Shown here: positions 34,087 through 46,431 of the stretch, piece after piece
Layout of the letters: every line of letters begins with the position of its first letter
How positions within the stretch are numbered: the stretch's first letter is position 1
Assembly: GCA_037957365.1 (NCBI GenBank)
Contig: JARHVA010002372.1
Span: forward strand, 62,001 to 126,000
Length of the DNA: 64,000 bases
Source of the DNA: Torreya grandis
Taxonomy: Eukaryota; Streptophyta; Pinopsida; Cupressales; Taxaceae
Direction: 5' to 3'
Made by a program: the position numbers and the translations under genes
Notes under the pieces: model-generated
Told to the model about the DNA's origin: nothing
Seen by the model: the letters and a program-made list of their open reading frames with translations, nothing else
The model's database searches: none

Positions 34087-35888
34087 GTGGATGGCCAAGA
34101 TAGTTTGAATGTAGCAAATAATAAGTAGAGAAACTTTAAACTTGAAATACTTACAGCTCTCTATAAGAGTCCTCAATAACACGAGTGACCTAGACTTCAA
34201 TTTAGTCCCTAAAAATGGTGCTAGAAGTATGTTGGTTCCTAGTTGTACACCTCATATGCTCAGGCTTGGACACTTGAATAAAATGGTAAACAAAGATTAA
34301 AAATGTGTTAGTATGCCATTGTATTCAAGGAAGGGTTTGGCATCTAAAAAGTACCAAACATATAAAATGACTGAGAGTCACCTAAGAAGGGTATGGTTAG
34401 CTCCTTGCTACTTTTAGATATACCTAAACCAAGGTGAAAGGACTTGTAGGGGAGCTCATTCACAAGGAGAGATTTTATAATTTAGAATCCATGGGGATTA
34501 TTGGAACACATAGACATAAATATGACTAGGGCACAACCAAACTTTCACACTCCACCTGGGAAGGGGTGTCACAAGGAATGCACTAAGTCACATACAAGCT
34601 ACTGAAGATAAATGGGAAAGTGACTGCAACCTTTATTCTAAAGAATTTTCAACAACATGGGTTGAATGGAAAATTATAGTGCTAGGTATTTAAAGCAAAA
34701 ACTATAAATAAATGTTAATTATGTAAGATATTATACATCTATAGGGACAATAATACTCATGATATGCAACATGGACAATATCATTTATAGGGTAGGATAG
34801 TTTGTTAATTATAAAGAGGAAGGGTATGCTAGTGTGTTAGTAGTTTTTACTTATTATGGGATCTTAAAATATTCATGACATCACTTATTACAAAGACATA
34901 AAATATTCATAAGTGAGCTAATGAGACATACCAAATGATCTTTGAAAGATATAGAACATACATTGAAACTAAACCTTCAAATACTTTTTCCTACCAAATA
35001 CATAAACCTAGGGTGCCCTAACAAGTTATTCAATAACATATTTTAAAATAATGTAGAAAGGGATTTATAATTTAGATCTAAGCCTAAAATGACAACTAGT
35101 AGTGAGCACAAAATAAGATATCCAATCAAAATAATTTGTAAAACACATCACTATACTTTATTCAATAGGAAATAATAGAGAATCACAAGCATTTTCATTA
35201 ACCTGAAAGAGATACTACATACATCAGTTTTTTAGAATGCTACCAAGGGGACAAGCCTGGTGATTTTGCTCTTTTGACAAGGTAGACAAAAATGCTCTTG
35301 AAACTTATTAATGGTTGTATAGTTGCAACCACCTTAGCAATAAATATAATATCTACACACAATAGTTGATCCCAAATTTTTTTATAGAACCTAGACTTAG
35401 AGAAAATGAAAGACCAATAACAACCAACACAATGATCAACCCTTGAATAGATAATAATCCCTCTATTTATACATTTTTTACCCATTTAAATCTAAGACTA
35501 AAGGTTATAACCTAAAATTACCAAAGTCTCACCAAGATGCTCATATCTAGAAAAAATCATTTTCCATGCCTAGAATCTTCATGTAATTATAAGGAAAATT
35601 ATTGTTAGAACTACCTCTATAAGGGATGAAGAAGACTTGAAAAAAATATTTTGATTTCTTCATTGTAAATGCCTTTAAAATGAGTTAAAAGGATTATGTT
35701 CAAAATGGAGGCCAATTTTTTTTTATGTATAAATACCTGAGGATCCCCTTGATCACTTGCTTGCATATCTAGAACCTCCTAGACAACTATCCTTCCTTTT
35801 ATGCATGCCATGGAATAACTTGATCTTGAAATTATTTTTTGGGAATATTTTGGATCCATAGATATTTGGTTGATCTTCCTCCAATAGC
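34086..35888 (-). repeat. RE-E probable 5' LTR
   Basis: A gene-free segment bounded by the PBS-like site on the gag side and by RE-F on the other. A strong minus-strand TATA box (tataaataga followed by ggg, about 35,460-35,473) sits about 420 bp from its start, as expected for a U3 promoter. No second copy is present, so the outer border is inferred. Confidence 0.45.
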
Positions 35889-38800
35889 CCACCTTGGATT
35901 TACAAACCTGAAAATCCTATCTCATGGAGTTGTTTTCACTTGGATTTTCACCCATTAAGGAGATGATCAATTTGGTGAGATGAATATCTAGAAGGGCTAG
36001 TTCCCTTGATGCACTCTTTGAAACACTCTTTCAATTATCAAATTTGCATGAAAAGGATTAAGAAGATCAATTAAAAATCTAAAATTTGATGCACCAATAT
36101 TTAATTTCCACCTATTGATTAAACTTATACTACTTAGATAAAATCAAAGCTTATTTCACACATAACTCATAACTCAAGATAGATTAGTACATCAATATGT
36201 CATATGCTAGGTCTAAGAGGTGTTTTGATGCTTAGGAGGGTAATGAATGGTTAATTAGGAGAATAAAATCATTAACCACTTCTAAAACATATATACACTA
36301 AAATATAACACTAACAAAGACCCGCAATAATTACTCTTCTACACACTTGGTGAACAATCAAGATTAACATGCCAGAAAAGATCATCTTCTACTAGACAAA
36401 ACCATCAATATTGTAACAAGACTCAATTATATAGCATTTAAGTATGAAAATTATTATTTTTATTGCTTCAAGAGACATTCAAATATAAAATTGGCTAGGC
36501 TTTCACCATTAACTAATAGAGGCTACTAAAAAAAGCTAAAAGAGTCACTACTTATAGCATTTGAGAGAGGGGCAAGACAAGCGAAGTCTAAAGGTCACTT
36601 GGACAAATATGAAGCTAATAAAATAGGTTAAATATGCATGAGAAAAATATTTTAAATTGACCATGTAATGTTAAGAAGTAAAAGTGTCCATACAAGTCAT
36701 GAAACTCATGAAAAATAACATGAAACTCCTTGTTTTGGCTCAAAAAATTACCTTCATCATCCACACCTATTTAAACATCCAAAAAATAACTAGGGATATG
36801 TCTAATGATTGGAATGAGAGGGAAGGATTTTATACATGCCTATCCATGCATTTTTTGAAGTCTTGGCCATCTAAAAACTTTTAGAGATGGGCCATCACCA
36901 TTTACAGTCTAAGAAAACTCCTCTTCTACACACCTTACACACCTAGCTTCCAAAAAACATAAATTTTACATAAAAATTCATACAAGGGAGTGGGTGATAC
37001 ATTTAAATACCATCCATTATCTTAGAGTTATCAGGTACACCTTAAAAGGACATCCATTTGAAATTTTCACACTTCTCACCATTATGCTCACTATGCTACG
37101 TTCAACTGGCTGAGATGAGAGCTATGGTATAGGAACTAAATAATTTTTTAAATTCATGAAATTTCCATTGGGATTTATAATAAGTTTTTATCTTCCTACC
37201 AAACTTGATTACATCTCTTGAATGTTCTTAGAACCTATAAAACACACAAAGTAGTCAAAAGTACCCTATTTTGTACCCTATCCATACATTTTCATACAAC
37301 TAATCCTAATGGTTAGTATCTTGAGAGAGTATTATACAACCTCTAATAATAATTCTAGGCAAACTATATAATTTGAGTAGATTTCCAACTTCATTTTCTC
37401 CATCAGGTTTTGACTAAGGGTATGTAAGGGTTTTAGGTAGTTTCCACTCTTAAGCTTTATTTATAAATATCTAAAATTATAAATAAAAATAAATTAAACA
37501 AAAATTATTTTAATGACCCCTAATATCCTCTCCAAACTCCTTTGGTATCCATTCATAGTCTCATGAAAGATGTGAGTATTCAAAACTAGCCTATTGAGTT
37601 TGTTTCTCCATTTGAATAGGCTATAATATGGTTCTTAAGCCTAAAAATGAATTTATTGTTATTTTTTATGAAAAAAAAAGAATTTAAAATCTCTTTTATT
37701 ACCTCATAAATTATTTTTATTCCATTTAAATCCATTTCTAGGGCTAAAAGTGACATTGATCTGACATTTGATCTTTAGGCCTAAACATGCCTAATAGAAC
37801 TAACTGTAACCTTTGTAGTTTAGAATATTATAATTAGTTTCATCCATTTGAATAAGGTATATAATATTTTCTTGTATTTCATTAATCTTCAAAAATCATC
37901 CTAAAATCTTCCAAACACTCCTCATCCTCATTGGCTTCATTTGTTTGCTTTACCAAAACCTTGATTTTATTGATTGGTTGACCTCTGAGACAAAATAGTG
38001 AGGTATAGCTCTCTTCCCCAAGAAAAAATTAAAATTTTATGAGTTTTATTAGGTAATTATTAATATTCATAACAAATTTATAAGATATATTCATCCATTT
38101 AGGCACCTAACCAATTGAAATTGCCCAAAAAAGGCCTCTAAAAGGATTATTTTCTGCATTTTTTCCTTTCCTCTTAAGAATGACCTCTCAAGGAATTAAA
38201 CAAATGATAGGTTTTTATCAACATGTATACCTTAAATTAATGTTCAATAATTTTTTAATTCACCTAAAAAAAATCTTCTCCCTTATATTCTTCATCCTTA
38301 CTTTATTGAGCAACATGGGTTTCGTAATGCAACTATACAGACTACTACCTTTTGGCTAGTAGGAAGAGTAGGTGGCCAACTTGAAAGGAGTATTAGAGTA
38401 TTTTAAAAAAAATTATTTAACAATAATTAACCATTTAAATTTATTTTTAAACCATATCCCTCTTCTTAATCAGATTCACTTCTTACCTTCATAAAGACTG
38501 CACACTCAGCTGTAGGTGCACATAGGTCCTTAAGAGGTATATGTAGGCTTATTTATCATTGCCAAGAGTTCATGGAGGTCATAATGATATTAATGGATTT
38601 TTTAAAGGAATATTTTATCATTATAACTCTACTTTCACCCTTCATATGTACTTTTAATTCACCAAACTAAGTTCTCCCTATCTTAACTATGAAACCTTGC
38701 TTTTTGATTCTTGTAGGTGTATATGGGTTGTATACAGGCATGGCTTGGAATGAAGCAACAATATGTTGATAAATAGTCTCATGAAAACTAAAAATAATTT

Positions 38801-39515
38801 TTAACCTTCCAAATACATTATTTCATTAATTATATATGAATACAAGTTCCAAAACATCTATTTTATCGTGAAAACCTCTTTCAAACATCTAGAACAAAGT
38901 AGGCAAGGGTATCTAATGACTATTTGGTGTGATGCATGATATTACAACCATATTTAACTTAAAAAAACATCCAAATGAAAAATAATTATCTCTTAATTAA
39001 TTTAAAACTAATTTAATCTTATTACCATTCTATGAACAAGCTTGTAAAGTATTATACATGTGACTGCAAGTGAAATTAAGTAAAGAGATGACTGTGAGGA
39101 ATGGTAAGACTGTAAGTTTCCAAAAGCATGATGTGATAAAATAATCATGGGAATAGTTGATAATTTGGCCTTTATACCTATGTAACACCATTTTCCATTC
39201 ACATAAGGCCTCTATAGAAGATTAACATTCTGTAACAAGGAAGAAATTGACTGAAGCTACACAATGGTGACACCTTCTTGTAAAATTAGAAAAATTGATC
39301 ATAAAAACACCATGAAACATTAAAATAAACATGGAGAGAATATAATAATATATATAACATCCTATATATTCAACAGCATGAACTAGTTTGTATGGACTTG
39401 TCCAAAATGGAGCAAAACATATAGGGTGCAAGAAATAGTGAGCAAAAAAACATAGTAAACTTATTAGAGATGATTCATAAAGCATGGTTGAAAAATCCTT
39501 GAAATATTTATACTT

Positions 39516-39518
<3 letters not shown>

Positions 39519-39597
<79 letters not shown>
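39519..39597. repeat. (AT)39 microsatellite
   Basis: About 79 bp of uninterrupted AT. At the matching place in the right LTR (about 50,068-50,090) there is only tatgtaaatgtatatc, so the expansion arose after insertion. The open frame reading through it is repeat-driven. Confidence 0.97.
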
Positions 39598-39602
<5 letters not shown>

Positions 39603-40136
39603 AATACCACATCCCAAAATATTTTGACCTAAAACCTCTTCAATTTTTTGTACTAAGAACAAACATGTTAGTCACATATGTGTGTCTAAAAAAGTAAGGA
39701 AGGAGTAAAATAGTTCTTGGCCTTTTATAGAACTTCAAAAGTGTGTCAAGAATTTATTTGAGTTTTAGGAACATGTAGAGCATTAAATGAACTTATCCCA
39801 TGTGTCACCTTCCCCCATTGGTTGTACAAGTGCCAAACTCTATTTTTTTAGTTGATTACCTAATCTTTATTTCGATAACTTGTAATATTCTAATTGAAAT
39901 GACATTATTGATAGGTAATATGACCTATTAGATGTTTTAAATGATAAATGGACACATGGAAACCTTATAAACCATGCCACTTTCATTTATGACCCTTAAA
40001 AACAAATAAACTTATTAGACCATAACTAAGGTTAAAAAGGCATTGAATAACATCAAATGGATTATAACATACCCTATGAAAAAGTATTTAGAACCATAAA
40101 AATATTTAAAAAACCAAGTTTTTAACCTATAAGGGT

Positions 40137-40164
40137 CCAAATTTGACCTTGAAGTTAAATTTGG
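40137..40164. repeat. Hairpin near RE-F LTR terminus, left copy
   Basis: Arms ccaaatttgac and gttaaatttgg with a 6-base loop, 6 bp inside the LTR end. The right LTR has a perfect version at 50,639-50,666. One arm base has mutated here. Confidence 0.8.
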
Positions 40165-40170
40165 TCAACA

Positions 40171-40190
40171 AATTGGTGACTCATAGGGGT
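40171..40190 (+). other. Primer-site-like motif in the opposite orientation
   Basis: Directly next to the CA end of the left LTR the plus strand reads aattggtgactcatagggg, close to the Ogre-type primer site ttggcgactctgctgggg. Its position and orientation fit a plus-strand element, opposite to the coding strand of RE-F. It may be chance, part of the 3' untranslated region, or a trace of rearrangement. Confidence 0.45.
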
Positions 40191-40436
40191 AGTGTGCCTT
40201 CTATACTATAGATTAGTAGCCTTATCCTATCCATGGGATAGGGAGTCAATGAATTATTGAAAATAAATAGAAATTAATTTCCTAAATCACACACAAAATA
40301 ACCAAAACACACCAAGAAAACATGAAACAAATCAAGACATCAACATGACTCACACATGTGCATAAGCACTTAGGGAAAACAAAAAAAATAACAACTATGT
40401 ACAAGGAGAGAGGAGAACCTTAATAGCAATGTTTGA

Positions 40437-41440
40437 GATAGATCTCATATACTAGGATATGAATCTCCTCTCCATCCAACTTTGAGAGTTGGAAATCATT
40501 ATGTTGCTTGCATTGAGTGATGATATAAGGGCCATTCCATAAAGCATCAAACTTTATGTGTTTTCTAAGATTAGCCCTATCTTCATCCCACTTTAGAAGA
40601 ATGTCCCACTCTTAGAATATTCTTGGCATGGATTTATTTTCAAAGTATCTCTTTGTTTTATATTAGTGAGCTCTCATAGTTTGCATAGCTTGATCATTTG
40701 CTTCTTCAAGTTCCATCAACTCACACAACTTGACCTCCATGCTTTCATTTTCCATCAACTCTAGCTAGTAAGTGAGATCCAAGGCTATTAACTGAAGTAA
40801 AATAGGTAGTCTAGTTTCTCTCCCATGGCTCTTTTAGGGTTGATTATATTATCCCAAAGACATGTATTCAACTTGGAATGCCGAGTTTTTTTATTTTCCT
40901 CCATTATCCTCTTGATGATCCTAATTAGATTCTTATTAGTGGAATCAACTAGTCCATTCCATTATGGATAATATTTTGAGGAAGTAATAAGATAAATGCC
41001 ATGTTTCAAATCCCACTCACTTGTCTTCATTCCAAGGAAATCCAATGCATTTTCTAAAATTAATATTTAAGGAGCCCCAAATCTTATCACTATGCCTTTA
41101 TAGAAGTCTAAAACTAAAATTTCATTTTCTTATTTGAGAGAAACAATCTCCACCCATATTTTAAAGTAATCTATGGTATTAAACACCCCTTTGTGACCAA
41201 CACTAGAGGGTGGGTTGATTAAGCCTATAAAATCTAGACCCCATTGCATAAAGGCTTGGTCTAATTATATTGGATGAAGAGGAAAGGCTACAAGATTTTA
41301 TTTACTATCAAAGAGAGAACATTTATGACATTTTATTACCCAATAATGAGTATCCTTACAAAACATAGGCCAAAAATATCCATCTCTTAGCAGCTATGGT
41401 TCTTAGAGCAAAGTGACCACCAGCTGGTCCATCATGAAAC
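40437..41440 (-). pseudogene. RE-F integrase
   Basis: Zinc-binding end: IKCHKCSLFDSK near 41,320. Catalytic core: FMQWGLDFIGLINPPSSVGH at about 41,200-41,260 (first Asp kept) and IDYFKIWVEIVSLK. The second catalytic block reads LILENALDFLG, where the usual DNG is ENA. The third reads GLVDSTNKNLIRIIKRIMEE (about 40,905-40,965), with Asp in place of the catalytic Glu. The GPY/F end is intact: KFDALWNGPYIITQCKQHND then FQLSKLDGEEIHI and YLKHCY with a stop near 40,437. Stops occur between blocks. Confidence 0.87.
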
Positions 41441-41689
41441 TCAAAAAATATCTTCTCAACTTGATCTAATTCAACACATCTCAATAGTACACTTGATAAA
41501 TCTTTCCTAAAAAACACTCCATAGACAATAACATAAGGAATAGATTGTAATTTGCCTTCTTTTGGCTCTATCTAAGCCTCGTGGACACTCATCAGTTTGA
41601 AGAAAATGGATCATTTATTGTGTCCAAATCCTCATTGATGAAGATGTAACTATCATAGGATCATCATAAAGGGTTAAAATAACTTCTTT

Positions 41690-42010
41690 TTTTTCTTTAA
41701 AATCTAAATCAAAGTGCTCACATAATCTTTTCCCTTTCACTAGCTTGGTTATCTTGATTTATACAACATACTCCATCACTTTTGTGATCCAACTAACCCT
41801 GTTTTCATTCAAATATATAATCAAAAGGAATTCTTTGACAATAAAATGAGGTAAAAATATATTAATCTTATTTTTAGATAACATATGCCTAAACTTGTTT
41901 AGACTTCTAACAACTAAAAGTACTTACTTCTCTACATAGGTTTATTTTACTTCATAGCCTTCCAATCCTTGACTAAAGAAGGCAATAGGCCGCTCCAAGT
42001 TTTATTCATT
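41690..42010 (-). pseudogene. RE-F downstream RNase H
   Basis: Follows RT: FFSQGLEGYEVK, then RSLNKFRHMLSKNKINIFLP (about 41,855-41,925), SWITKVMEYVVQIKITKLVK and GKRLCEHFDLDF. The block order matches the downstream RNase H of RE-D. The first catalytic Asp lies in the decayed join with RT and cannot be seen. The last catalytic position, normally Asp, is within a changed stretch. Confidence 0.7.
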
Positions 42011-42109
42011 TGATTGAGTGAGCATGGAAAAGATTTATTATTCATTTCCAAAGGTATACAAGTTGAATTACTCTGATAAATTAGGACTTGAAAGAGTTAG
42101 AGCTTGAGC

Positions 42110-43250
42110 AATAGCTTGCTTGATCTCTTTAAAACTCACCTTCCTTCTTCTTGTCTAAGTAAACACTTCATCTTCCTTAATCATAGAGGTTAGAGGCTTG
42201 ACATAGTTAGAAAAATTAGGAATAAACCTCCTTATGAAATTTATTTTTCCAAATAAACTTTTCAAACTTTTCTTGTGTTTGGGTAAAGTTGATGCCAAGA
42301 TTGCACTCACCCTTTTAGGATCTATGGATAGGCCTTTATTTAAGACTATGTGTCCTAAAAGTTTACCTTGATGAACATACACCACACACTTATTTTTATT
42401 AAGATAGATTCCAAACTCTCTACATCTCTCAAAAATATGCCTAAGGTGATTCAAATGGTCCTTTTCATCCTCAGAGAAAATTGTGATATCATCAAGTATT
42501 AGACCTTAAAAATCCATATCCATTACATGTTATAATGTTACTCCAACATTATACAAAACAAAAGGAATTTTTATATAAGCATACGTGCCCCATTTTTTAG
42601 TAAAGGCTGTCTTATATTGGTCACTTTCCTTTACCAAAATTTGATTATACCCTAAGTATCCATCAAGGAGTGAGAACCTTTCACTACCTACCACAACTTA
42701 AAAAATCTACTCCATGGAAGGAAGAGGATAATGGTCCTTCAAATAAAATCTATTCAAATCTATAAATTCAACACATAACCTGATTTCCCCATTCTTCTTC
42801 CTCATCGAGACTAAGTTTGCCAACCAATATGAATGCATAATAGGAAAAATGATCTTAGAATCAATAAACTTTGTAAGCTCCTTTCTCATGAGACTCAATC
42901 TTAGGATTGATTTTAATTTTCATTTTTTGGATATGATTAGAATTATAATCTAGCTATATGTTATGTTGAGATAAGTTTGGATCAAAGCCTTTTAAATCAC
43001 TATATTACCATGAAAATACATCATAAAATTCCTCGCATAACTAAATGAAAGCATATCTTTCTTCTCTAGTACATACCTTTCTAAGAGCAAGAAACTTATC
43101 CTTGAATATTTATACTCTCTCATAGTTTTATTTCTTCGTATAAATGATTACCTTTTCCTTGTTCAATTGATCATCACCATTGAAGATACTCTCAAGTGTG
43201 ACTAAGTCCTTAGGGAGCTTGTTTGTCTTCAATTGTATAACCTACTCTCC
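42110..43250 (-). pseudogene. RE-F reverse transcriptase
   Basis: N-terminal part: FYDVFSW then YSDLKGFDPNLSQHNI (about 42,985). Fingers: IDSKIIFPIMHSYWLANLVS and MRKKNGEIRLCVEFIDLNRF in an open frame at 42,707-42,898. Catalytic: LLDGYLGYNQILV (first Asp, about 42,655), WGTYAYIKIPFVL, and GLILDDITIF at about 42,482-42,510, where YxDD is ILDD with both Asp kept. The connection domain is open at 42,155-42,454: NHLRHIFERCREFGIYLNKN, GKLLGHIVLNKGLSIDPKRV and FIRRFIPNFSNYVKPL. Best preserved RT of the window. Confidence 0.92.
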
Positions 43251-43454
43251 ATATTTTTATTTTAATTTGTATTAATTCTTTAAGGAGAAATATACATCCT
43301 TTTATATAAAAAAACTATTTTTTGGTCACTATAAAACACTTTCCAATTAGTGACATTATCAAGTATAGAGGGCCTTATAATCACTTTGAGATGGGGCTGG
43401 TTTTTATCTTCTCTTATCCCTCTTAGAACATCAAACTAAGCTCCAATTACTACC

Positions 43455-43800
43455 AACCTATCAGCATGTTTGTTATTATAGATTTAATGTTGAAATCTTT
43501 GAAATATTCCACAATATTCCACACTATATGCATATATGACTTAAGCAAGGAGTTCTTAGTCATATTTTGGCCTCTTACTTGTTTCACAACCAACTCGCGA
43601 TCACAATAAACTTGTAACTCTTTCACACCTATCTTTATATCCCACTCAAGGTCATGAATGAGGGCCTCATATTATACCACATTACAAGTACAATTAAATT
43701 GAAATATTAAAGTAGAGTAATACCTTTCCTTGGATGGAGAAAGTAACTTTTCTCCACCACCTGATTAAACCTTGCTTATTGATCCATCAAATAATGGCTA
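43455..43800 (-). pseudogene. RE-F upstream RNase H domain
   Basis: Lies between protease and RT on the minus strand. Motifs: PLFDGSISKQG (first Asp, about 43,779-43,796), YFNISI-like strand, VEYEALIHDLEWDIKIG-like helix (second acidic residue), VYCDSELVVKQVRG (third, about 43,570-43,610), HIVWN, and NKHADRLVVIGAQF (fourth, about 43,450-43,480). One frameshift is needed. The same domain in the same place occurs in RE-D, so this is the family architecture and not a local accident. Confidence 0.8.
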
Positions 43801-44175
43801 CTGTAAACCATCTATACTTTCATTTGAATTCATCAAATTTGGCATGAAAGAGCCTTATTCATGAATTAAATACACTCCAAGACTATATTCCTTTATTATT
43901 GTTTATGTATCATGCTCATAGTGTTTAGCTCCCCATTCATCTAGATATAAATCTAAAACTCCTTCAAGAGAAGAAGTTGGAGATTGATCCATGTGGAGTT
44001 ATTCCTCATCAAAAATAACATAACTAACATTTGAAACTTTAGTCATGTAGGGATATAAATTATTAATATGAATAGGTTATGATTCAATATTTACCTTGGT
44101 ACCATAATTTATCCTAAAAACCATCTATGACCAATTGGCTACCAAGTATCCACCTATCTTGGTTGTAAACTCTCT

Positions 44176-44439
44176 TTACAAACAAAGAACAAAGTATGGG
44201 GGTAAGTCTAGAAAAACCACATCATGAGGGATGGAAAAATTAGTATTATAATGTAAAATAAAATTCAAATCCTTGAATACTCCAAAGGATTTTATTGGTG
44301 ATCCATATAATTGTAGAACTCCTTTAGCCATTGGTTCATATTTGAGGCCTAGTTTATCCACTATTGACATGGGCATAACTGAAGTACTAGCCCCACTATC
44401 TATGATAAAATTGTAAAATAAGAAATAACCAATGATCAA
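44176..44439 (-). pseudogene. RE-F aspartic protease
   Basis: Open frame with the complete active-site block: FIIDSGASTSVMPMSIVDKL at about 44,358-44,418; the DSGAS catalytic motif is intact. Then GLKYEPMAKGVLQLYGSPIK, SFGVFKDLNFIL and DVVFLDLPPYFVLCL, matching the plant Ty3 order (ITPIGVLKDVxL, then FxVxDxPxxYxxLLGR) with the final LLGRP box decayed. It would process the polyprotein and looks near-functional as a domain, although the open reading frame is cut from gag by stops. Confidence 0.88.
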
Positions 44440-44699
44440 GGATAAATAAAAAGAGTATTGTTATCATTTTTATTCACTTTTCCATTAATGGACTGAGTTC
44501 CATTCACCAAAACAACATTTTGAATCCTAGCTAATCTAACTTATTTATCTAGACCAAACAATTATTTTTGAAGCATATCTTTTTATCCTAGTATTATCAA
44601 TGAATCCCATAATTAAGTTTTCATGTGTAACTTCTTAATTTTATCCAAAACATTTATTATAAGAATTTTTCATCTTGGATTTCTCCTTGGAAACACTAG

Positions 44700-46175
44700 T
44701 ACCTTATGGTGTAACACGTGAAGATGGATGTATAAGAGCTGGCCTTACATTCTAAAAATTCTAATTTTCTTGCACCTTAGGATATGAGTTAGAAGCAAAT
44801 ACTATTTTTGGTGATGTAAGAGTCATAATAGGTCCTTGAGTTACCCCTTTTGTCTCTTCAACATCCCTCTTCTTAGATCTAGTGTTAGAGGACATAGTAG
44901 CATTTACATTGTTTAAACTTCCCAAATGATTCATGTCACAAAATTCCCCCTCTATATGATTAATAAGAGTAGAATCATCTTTTTATTGTCAATTTTCCAT
45001 TTCATTTTGTATTGGAATCTCAAAATTGGAAACTTGAGGTGCTTGACTACCTTGCATTATCATTTCTTGACTAGGCATTTCATTGGCATGTGCAACTTGG
45101 CTTTGATTTTGGTCATAGGAAGGATAACATGGTTTTTCTTCAAAAAAATTATTTTGAGTGGGAAAAATATATTTAAAATATGATGTGTCATTGGTATTTG
45201 AACTTTTTAAATGTCTATCTTTAGTTATTTGACCTTGTCCTTGAGCATTACCTTGAAAAGGAGGCCTACTTACTTGTCCAAATAGATTATAAGATTGATA
45301 AAGCCTATACTTTTAAGCTTCTTGTCTTTTGAGAGTAAAAAATTCATTAGTAACACTTTGGAGAAAAATATTTAATTAATTAATCTCATTGGTAGGGGAA
45401 AGGGTAGACTTCTCTTAGATATTAGGTAAAAGAGCTAAGGTAGGTAATGCAACTTGACTAGGAGGCTGAAAATCAGGGAATAATGGCATTGGTGGTCTAG
45501 GACCAATCTTCCCTACTTGAACAAAATAATTCTCATCATTAATAGTGATCTCATAAGAAACAAGTAATGTATTCACACCTATGGATTGGATCATAATGGC
45601 TACATCACTATTCAATGCTTTTAAGTAGTACAAGAAGGCATAATTTAGAGAAGGTCTCACAAGGGCTAGGATCCTATCCCATGTCTTTTGAAATCTAGAG
45701 TTAAAATCTTGCATGAGCTCTTGAGGATCCATATTGATAGTATTCAGTCGTTTATCTACTAACAAATGATCACTCTTCTCTTCAAAACTCTTAGATAGTA
45801 GATTTCCTAGTTCATCCCATGAAGTAATGGAATTTTATGATAGAGTTCCATACCAATCTAAAGCTTTCCCTTTCAAAGAAAATGCTAATAATTTGATGGA
45901 TACATTATCTTTAGTGATATTATGGATGTTTCAAAAGTTTTCCATGTTTATAATGTGTTCAATTGGAGTAGTAGGACCTTTTACACTAAAATATGAAACA
46001 CTCTTATGGGCTGCTCTAGGAATTTGGTCATATTGGGCAAGATTCAAAAGATATGATCCAATGAAAGATACAAAAGGAATGTTTAAATCCATATTGAAAT
46101 GTAGAATATGTGTATTAGGGGTTAATCTAAGTATAAAATTGGACTATTTAAACACTAACTCCCTTGAATAAGGAT
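44700..46175 (-). pseudogene. gag: RE-F gag
   Basis: Single frame with few stops from about 46,170 to 44,700. N-terminus: NMDLNIPFVSFIGSYLLN and FSVKGPTTPIEHIINMENFW. Capsid: VSIKLLAFSLKGKALDWYGT, ITSWDELGNLLSKSFEEKSD, then an open frame at 45,415-45,765 with NMDPQELMQDFNSRFQKTWD and a YYLKALNSDVAIMIQS block. The C-terminal part is Pro/Gln-rich (RPPMPLFPDFQPPSQVA; VSRPPFQGNAQGQGQ), followed by a basic SSNTRSKKRDVEE segment near 44,870. No CCHC knuckle was seen. Confidence 0.85.
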
Positions 46176-46406
46176 GAGTATTCACAAATATAAATCTTTT
46201 GACACAATAAAAAGGCAATTGCACAAACTCAAAAGGTATAACTTTAGCAGAAAACCTAGTGGTCAATTTTGGCATGGAAATTAAAGACTGATAAAAAACC
46301 AAAGAGTTAAAAACTTAGTGGAGGCATCAGGTACTAAATGTAGGTGTTATTGTGATTATAAATATGTCAAGACCAACACTAATATTGAATAATTTTCTAG
46401 GACTTA
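46176..46406 (-). other. RE-F leader between PBS and gag
   Basis: About 230 bp with no recognisable coding sequence, between the primer-site-like motif and the first gag block. It is the expected place for packaging signals, but none can be identified from sequence alone. Confidence 0.4.
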
Positions 46407-46431
46407 GAGTCCCACTGAGCATGCCAAAAAA
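46407..46431 (-). other. RE-F putative primer-binding site
   Basis: On the minus strand, ttttttggcatgctcagtgg followed by gactc resembles the site ttttggcacgcccagtggga that I recall from plant Ty3 elements, with C-to-T changes. It lies directly beside the right LTR and upstream of gag, as required for a minus-strand element. Confidence 0.5.

Larger units (their letters stand above)
31800..35888 (-). mobile_element. RE-E: Ty3 element truncated after gag
   Basis: Minus-strand remnant consisting of a probable 5' LTR (34,086-35,888), a PBS-like site, leader and gag. Protease, RT and integrase are missing: the frame ends near 31,800, tail-to-tail with RE-D. The gag differs in sequence from those of RE-D and RE-F but belongs to the same broad Tat-like group. 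Its upstream edge abuts the outer end of RE-F's LTR, so RE-F may have inserted at or near the RE-E LTR start. Confidence 0.6.
35890..40170 (-). repeat. RE-F 3' LTR (left copy)
   Basis: About 4.28 kb, directly repeated at 46,432-50,672. Homology is unmistakable from about 35,964 (atcaatttggtgagatgaat against attaatttgatgagatgaat at 46,522) to the common end tttggtcaaca at 40,170. The outermost 75 bp (about 35,890-35,964) align only weakly. It contains a long (AT)n run absent from the other copy. No gene lies within; open frames in it are not protein-like. Confidence 0.88.

Noticed and set aside
39222..39662. A 146-codon minus-strand open frame in the left RE-F LTR
   Set aside because: Half of it is (AT)39 read as Tyr-Ile, and the frame is not kept in the right LTR.
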